This document shows positions 46,100 through 50,377 of a stretch of DNA of 50,377 nucleotides, piece by piece (positions within the stretch are counted from its first letter, which is position 1; every line of letters begins with the position of its first letter). The DNA is taken from contig AYTS01000026.1 in NCBI GenBank assembly GCA_002009475.1, forward strand, positions 1-50,377, read 5' to 3'. The position numbers and the translations under genes are program-made. The notes under the pieces were generated by a model. The model was not told where the DNA came from, did not search any database, and saw only the letters and a list, made by a program, of their open reading frames with translations. The stretch comes from Candidatus Brocadia carolinensis. Lineage in GTDB: Bacteria; Planctomycetota; Brocadiia; Brocadiales; Brocadiaceae.

Positions 46100-47215
46100 C
46101 TATCGTGTCTGGGCTAATGCCCTTTTTCTTCTTACGGGGTTATAGAGGGTGTCCCGCTCAATGGGTTCACGGTCAGCCTCTTTGATGAGTTTGATGATTT
46201 CACGGACGGACAATGCCTCCGGCGTCTCGGCACCTGCGGCGTGGGTGATTTTTTCCTCTTGTACCGTGCCGTCAATATCGTCCACGCCGAAACTGAGAGA
46301 AACCTGGGATAGCTTGATTCCCAGCATAATCCAATATGCCTTGATGTGGTCAAAGTTGTCGAGCATTAACCGGCTTATGGAAATGACTTTTAAATCTAAC
46401 ATAGCGGTAGTGCCCGCACTCGTTGACAGTTCAGTATTTCTTGGATGAAAAGCAAGCGGAATAAAGGCCAGAAATCCGCCGGTCTCGTCCTGAAGCACCC
46501 GTAACTTCACAAGATGGTTGATTCTGTCTTCGGGTGTTTCGACATGACCGTAAAGCATGGTTGCATTGCTTCGTAATCCCTGGGCATGGACCTCACGCAT
46601 TACCTGCAACCACCCCTCGCCACTAAGTTTTTCAGGACACAATTGCTCCCGAATTTTTGGTGAAAACACCTCAGCGCCGCCGCCCGGCAATGAACCTAGC
46701 CCTGCCTCTTTGAGTTCCTTAAGCGTTTGTCGCACGGAAAGCCTTGCTATTTGTGACAGGTGTTCGATTTCTACAGCAGTGAATGCCTGAATATGTACAT
46801 CAGGGCAATTTTCGCGAATCTCACGGAGCATCTTCACGTAAAAATCGAATGGTAGATCAGGGTGCAATCCGCCTACGATGTGGAGCTCTGTTGCGCCCTC
46901 TTCTACCGCAGCCAGTGCTTTATCAAGAATTTCTTCCAGGGCCATCTCATAGGAGCCTGCCTCTTCTTTGTCTCTGCTAAAGGCGCAGAACTTGCACCGG
47001 TTCTTGCAGATATTGGAGTAGTTGATGTGTCGATTAGTAATATAGTATGCCTTATTGCCGTTTTTCCGTTCACGGACGATATTTGCCACGTGGCCGATGT
47101 GAAGGATGTCGTTGGACTTGAAGAGTCGCACGCCGTCTTCGAAGCTCAGGCGTTCACCATGCTCTGCCTTTTGAAGGATGTCATATATGGAGGACCGTCG
47201 TAATAATTTTTCCAT
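46100..47215 (-). CDS. mqnE: Aminofutalosine synthase (radical SAM, menaquinone pathway)
   Basis: The 371-residue radical SAM enzyme has the cluster motif NICKNRCKFCAFSRDKEE, the ELHIVGGLHPDLPFDFYV segment, GGGAEVFSPKIRE and MLYGHVETPEDR. The CxxxCxFCAFSR form points to MqnE, which joins SAM to the enolpyruvyl-benzoate precursor in the futalosine route to menaquinone; MqnC and CofH are related alternatives. No other mqn gene is in the window. It is first in a likely operon with the OYE reductase, whose start lies 86 bases on. Confidence 0.9.
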   Translation of the reverse strand: MEKLLRRSSIYDILQKAEHGERLSFEDGVRLFKSNDILHIGHVANIVRERKNGNKAYYITNRHINYSNICKNRCKFCAFSRDKEEAGSYEMALEEILDKALAAVEEGATELHIVGGLHPDLPFDFYVKMLREIRENCPDVHIQAFTAVEIEHLSQIARLSVRQTLKELKEAGLGSLPGGGAEVFSPKIREQLCPEKLSGEGWLQVMREVHAQGLRSNATMLYGHVETPEDRINHLVKLRVLQDETGGFLAFIPLAFHPRNTELSTSAGTTAMLDLKVISISRLMLDNFDHIKAYWIMLGIKLSQVSLSFGVDDIDGTVQEEKITHAAGAETPEALSVREIIKLIKEADREPIERDTLYNPVRRKRALAQTR

Positions 47216-47480
47216 TTTGTGAAAATATCAGAATTTGACGTCAAAATCAAGAAATATGTCCCGTTACTGGTGGCATAAGGGTTCTCATTTTTAGACAGGA
47301 TTTGTGGGATGAAAAAAGATTCTTCAGCCTATCGGCCGCAGAATGACATGCATACACGGTCATTCTGAATGAAGCGGAGCGAAATGAAGAATCTGGAAGG
47401 GTTTTCCTAAAGAGGCATCTCAAAAAGCTAAATTAGTACCATCACGGACTTGATCGGGTAGTTTTACAATCATATCCTTA

Positions 47481-47509
47481 TTGACAAATTGGCCTCGCGT
47501 ATATATTGT
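47481..47509 (+). promoter_or_regulatory. Likely promoter for the DUF362 gene
   Basis: TTGACA (47481-47486) with TATTGT after 17 bases (47504-47509), or TATATT after 15 (47502-47507). The leader of about 150 bases would contain repeat copy I. Confidence 0.5.
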
Positions 47510-47513
47510 AGTT

Positions 47514-47602
47514 AATTAGGCTGACTATGCAACGACTTTAAATCCCCCCTCATGTAGGGTGACCAGTCTGGTCGCTCTACATGAGTTAAAAAGATTGAAA
47601 TT
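47514..47602 (-). repeat. GC-palindrome repeat family, copy I with a different core
   Basis: It keeps the family termini (AATTAGGC...CGACTTT on one side, GATTGAAATTCC on the other), but the middle is a different hairpin: CTCATGTAG pairs with CTACATGAG (47549-47585) around GACCAG-TCTGGTC. This suggests that the termini, not the core, define the element. Confidence 0.6.
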
Positions 47603-47661
47603 CCTTATAGAAAGTCTGTGGTTAATGTTGCATTGTTTTTGGTGTTTTGTGGAGAAATATT

Positions 47662-48756
47662 ATGAAGAGTAAGGTCTATTTTATCAAAGTACATACGGGT
47701 GAAGATATATCTTCCATTGCAAAAAAGACGAAACAGCTCTTTGATTTTGCCGGCTTTGCAGATGCGATTCGTAAAAACGACATGGTAGCAGTAAAGACCA
47801 GTTTTGGCGAAAAAGGGAATGTTGGACATCTCAAACCGCCGATCATAAAGGCCGTTGCTGACAAAGTAAAAGCGTGTCATGGTAAACCCTTTTTGATAGA
47901 GACAAACACCCTGTATGTCGGTCGCCGTACCAATGCTGTTGATCATATCTCACATGCCCACGATCACGGTTTTGGATACGAAAATATCGGTGCCCCTCTT
48001 ATTATTGGAGACGGGCTCTTTGGCGAGCATAGCGTGCAGGTGGAGATTAACCAGAAACTGTGCAAATATGCATATGTGGCTGGTGTAGCTCAAGCGGCAA
48101 ATACCATTGTCTCTATTGCGCACGTGACAGGGCATCTGGCAACGGGTATGGGCGCCACACTGAAGAATATTGGGATGGGGCTCTCATCACGCGGTGGAAA
48201 ACTTGCCCAGCACTCCGGTGTAATCCCTCAAATCCTGAAGAAACGGTGCAATGCCTGTGGTGCGTGCGGCAAATGGTGCCCGGTGGGGGCAATCCACATG
48301 GATGATCAGTATGCTGTTATTGATCCAAAGATATGCATCGGGTGCGGTGAATGTCTGGCCGTTTGTCAGTTCGGCGCTGTGAAAATTGCCTGGGACGAAA
48401 ATACGGTCAATCTTCAAAAAAAGGTTGCAGAATACTGCCTCGCTATTTTACAAGGAAAGACCGGTAAGGCTGTCTTTTTCAATTTTCTGACCCATATTAC
48501 CAAACACTGCGATTGTATGGACAAGCCATTTCAACCTGATATTGCAGATATTGGCATTGTTGCGTCCACGGATCCCGTTGCTATTGAAAAGGCAACCGCG
48601 GATATTATTCAGGAATACACAGGAAAGGACTTCTTTAAAGACGCCTGGCCTCAAATTGATTATACCGTTCAAATTGCCTATGCACAGGAGATCGGCCTGG
48701 GCAGTATGGATTACGAATTGATACCTTGTGGACAGGAAGCCGGTGTTGTAGTTTAG
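47662..48756 (+). CDS. DUF362 family 4Fe-4S protein
   Basis: A 364-residue cytoplasmic protein with an N- and C-terminal DUF362 fold (DMVAVKTSFGEKGNVGHLKP, HVTGHLATGMGATLKNIGMG, IVASTDPVAIEKATADII) and a central two-cluster ferredoxin insert, CNACGACGKWCPVGAI and CIGCGECLAVCQFGAV, for two 4Fe-4S clusters. Family members are of unknown function, probably redox. The ATG at 47662 follows GTGGAGAAATATT; the frame could start 5 codons earlier. Confidence 0.9.
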   Translation: MKSKVYFIKVHTGEDISSIAKKTKQLFDFAGFADAIRKNDMVAVKTSFGEKGNVGHLKPPIIKAVADKVKACHGKPFLIETNTLYVGRRTNAVDHISHAHDHGFGYENIGAPLIIGDGLFGEHSVQVEINQKLCKYAYVAGVAQAANTIVSIAHVTGHLATGMGATLKNIGMGLSSRGGKLAQHSGVIPQILKKRCNACGACGKWCPVGAIHMDDQYAVIDPKICIGCGECLAVCQFGAVKIAWDENTVNLQKKVAEYCLAILQGKTGKAVFFNFLTHITKHCDCMDKPFQPDIADIGIVASTDPVAIEKATADIIQEYTGKDFFKDAWPQIDYTVQIAYAQEIGLGSMDYELIPCGQEAGVVV

Positions 48757-48825
48757 ATGAAATAGGAAGGATTGCCCATCCCTGAGTTATTCAGCAGGTT
48801 ACACATCTTTTCAGAAAAGGATCGT

Positions 48826-49503
48826 CTACAAAGACCTCTCCTGTACCATGATGTTCAGAAGACGCAGAAGTTCCGGCGGTCTTTTGATCAGGAGCCGCGC
48901 ACCATTTTCCAGCAGCTCCTGTCCCGACCGGAAACCCCAGAGGGCTCCCACGGGATACATACCCGCCGCGACGGCGGTCTTCATATCGATGGCGGTATCA
49001 CCAAGGTAGACAAACTGTGATGGCGGGATGTTGAGAGATCGGGAGATTTCCATTGCACCAGACGGATCTGGTTTGAGAGGCACGGAGTCACACTGCCCCA
49101 GCACGAGATCAAAGGTCCATTGGGAAAGATATTCAGCTACACACCGCCTGGTAAAATCATCCGGTTTGTTTGATAAAACAGCCATTTTCATGCCGTGCGC
49201 TGTCAACGCATCAAGCATTTCCGCCACCCCGTCGTAAGGTCTGGTCTTTGTCTTCCATCCTCGTTCATATTCTGTGCGGAATCCCTCGACACAACCTTGA
49301 ATAGTAACATCATTCCGTCTCTCCTCAGGCAGTGCACGCCTCATCAGCACAACCGCACCATCGCCCACCATATAACGATATGCATTCTTGTCATGCGTGG
49401 GAAAACCGTGCCTCTCAAGAACACGATTTGCAGCGTTACTTAAGTCTTCCAAAGTGTCAAGGAGTGTTCCATCGAGATCAAAGATGATGGCTTTAAGTCG
49501 CAT
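48826..49503 (-). CDS. HAD-family phosphatase, phosphoglycolate phosphatase-like (Gph)
   Basis: A 225-residue HAD hydrolase: nucleophile motif FDLDGTLLDT, cap domain, motif II AVLSNKP, motif III Lys in PLKPDPSGAMEI and motif IV VYLGDTAIDMKTA. Typical of Gph-type enzymes that clear 2-phosphoglycolate, though substrate prediction within this family is weak. It converges with the DUF362 gene. Confidence 0.88.
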   Translation of the reverse strand: MRLKAIIFDLDGTLLDTLEDLSNAANRVLERHGFPTHDKNAYRYMVGDGAVVLMRRALPEERRNDVTIQGCVEGFRTEYERGWKTKTRPYDGVAEMLDALTAHGMKMAVLSNKPDDFTRRCVAEYLSQWTFDLVLGQCDSVPLKPDPSGAMEISRSLNIPPSQFVYLGDTAIDMKTAVAAGMYPVGALWGFRSGQELLENGARLLIKRPPELLRLLNIMVQERSL

Positions 49504-49674
49504 AGCGTTTGCCTTTACAAATTGTCCTGCTGATTATGAGTTGACATCTTTTCCGGTATACGATACCATGCTGACAGCAATAAAATAAAGGGAAAAAAGC
49601 CTGATAAGAAGGCTCCCCGGGAACTGATAACCCGTGATCCGCACAGAAACGAGCAAAGAGCATAGAGCATAGGA

Positions 49675-50373
49675 TCACACCTTGATTCGTGATTTAATTT
49701 CTTCTAATCGTTTATGAATTCCAGCATCCTTCGATATCTGTGATTTCATAATCGTTACCCGCCGACTGATGGAAGAATAACCAAGACCGAACAAATTACC
49801 AATTTCCTGATTGTTATACCACCCCGTGCTCCATAATAGAAAGATCAATAAATCACGATTGAGTTTGTCTGAATCGCTTATCCTGGCGGATTGTAAGAAA
49901 TCATTCGTATTGCATTGTAATACCTTCGCTGCTTTCTTTAGGATGATTTCAGGGTTGGTATCTCTTAAAACGTGCCGTTTCTGGGGAATTTCAACATCAG
50001 GTTTTTCAGACAAATATTTGGACCTGATACGGTTGACAAATTTCTGTGATCCTAAAAAAAGACCATGCCGAAAATCTTCCCATATCCTTTTCTCTTCCCG
50101 GGAATATCTTTGGGTCATTTCTCTATATGCCCTGTGCTTATCTTTTGCATCAAAATGAGAAAGAATAGGCGCTGTACGTAACCATTCGGGTGGTTTTTTA
50201 TTATAGGCATATACGGGATAACTGCTCCATCGATAAGCAACTAACCGCCTTACTATTCCGGCCCGCAGCGGATTCCTGTGGATATAGCAGGAAAGAAGCA
50301 TCAGGTATTTATCGTTTTGGACAAGAAAGTTTTTGAACCGTCCCTGGAAAAGGTGTCCATTTCGTTTGTGTTT
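49675..50373 (-). CDS. REP-associated Y1 transposase (RAYT-like), N-terminus beyond window
   Basis: The recognisable part starts KHKRNGHLFQGRFKNFLVQN then YIHRNPLRAGIVRRL, the C-terminal half of the Y1/HUH transposase domain, including the tyrosine helix. It is followed by a region with a C-terminal helix-turn-helix of the DnaA or replication-initiator type (YNNQEIGNLFGLGYSSISRR), as in larger members that act on REP-like palindromes. The frame is open to 50373, then meets TAA at 50374-50376 just before the window end; upstream of this the HUH motif would be expected. So the gene is either frameshifted at the A5 run there or truncated. A start at the ATG at 50301 would give 208 residues. Confidence 0.7.
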   Translation of the reverse strand, partial: KHKRNGHLFQGRFKNFLVQNDKYLMLLSCYIHRNPLRAGIVRRLVAYRWSSYPVYAYNKKPPEWLRTAPILSHFDAKDKHRAYREMTQRYSREEKRIWEDFRHGLFLGSQKFVNRIRSKYLSEKPDVEIPQKRHVLRDTNPEIILKKAAKVLQCNTNDFLQSARISDSDKLNRDLLIFLLWSTGWYNNQEIGNLFGLGYSSISRRVTIMKSQISKDAGIHKRLEEIKSRIKV

Positions 50374-50377
50374 TTAT

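Larger units (their letters stand above)
47216..47661 (+). other. Divergent intergenic region with repeats
   Basis: About 445 bases between mqnE and the DUF362 gene. It holds a dispersed repeat fragment (GTCATTCTGAATGAAGCGGAG with GAAGAATCTG, near 47359-47396), a promoter at 47481 and repeat copy I at 47514. No gene is seen. Confidence 0.6.

Overview
The window looks like chromosome from a Gram-negative, cytochrome-c-rich anaerobe, most likely an anammox planctomycete of the Brocadia/Kuenenia type. The basis is the set of traits together: system II cytochrome c maturation (ResB/CcsA), three small exported monoheme cytochromes, a histidine kinase with a heme-c-binding sensor domain, futalosine-pathway menaquinone synthesis (MqnE), KDO synthesis (KdsB), Slp and OmpA lipoproteins, and many GC-rich palindromic repeats. 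No hydrazine or nitrite enzyme, rRNA or tRNA is present, so the lineage is inferred, not proven.

Layout. 1-4.1 kb: UspA, archease plus RtcB RNA ligase, a VapBC-like toxin-antitoxin pair and a decayed pcm. 4.2-6.5 kb: a GH15 glucoamylase-like enzyme fused to a ferredoxin-like tail. 6.5-15.7 kb: a defence island with a broken antitoxin, a DUF2283 pair and a type III-like restriction-modification system. Its methyltransferase carries an intein with a DUF559 nuclease and two in-frame palindromic repeat insertions; an IS200-type relic lies between mod and res. 15.9-19.8 kb: a heme-c hybrid kinase and two response regulators. 20.4-22.7 kb (minus): kdsB-pyrG (KdsB consumes the CTP that PyrG makes), flanked by two copies of a ~300-bp MITE-like element. 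23.6-27.2 kb: def-fmt-DUF116-rsmB. 27.5-29.8 kb: Slp lipoprotein, hisI, OmpA lipoprotein. 30.1-36.3 kb: resB-ccsA-acyP-DUF167-ileS. 36.4-39.9 kb: holB, a lipoyl-domain protein with a polyacidic tail, a phosphohexomutase. 40.2-42.5 kb: three small cytochromes, two with consensus promoters far upstream. 42.6-47.2 kb (minus): mqnE, an Old Yellow Enzyme-type reductase, an MBL hydrolase, an isochorismatase-type hydrolase. 47.7-50.4 kb: a DUF362 ferredoxin protein, a Gph-type phosphatase and a REP-associated transposase running to the window edge.

The most striking window-wide pattern is that several otherwise well-conserved genes (rtcB twice, a vapB-like antitoxin, ileS, a cytochrome, an OYE reductase) are out of frame by exactly one extra A in a sense-strand run of 8 A (one run is A10), and a kinase by one extra G in a G7 run. 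Removing that base restores canonical protein sequence each time. Either the assembly systematically over-calls A runs, or the organism decodes them by transcriptional slippage. The second theme is one palindromic repeat family that sits mostly just upstream of genes, has broken an antitoxin gene, and occurs as translated in-frame inserts in the intein and the methyltransferase.
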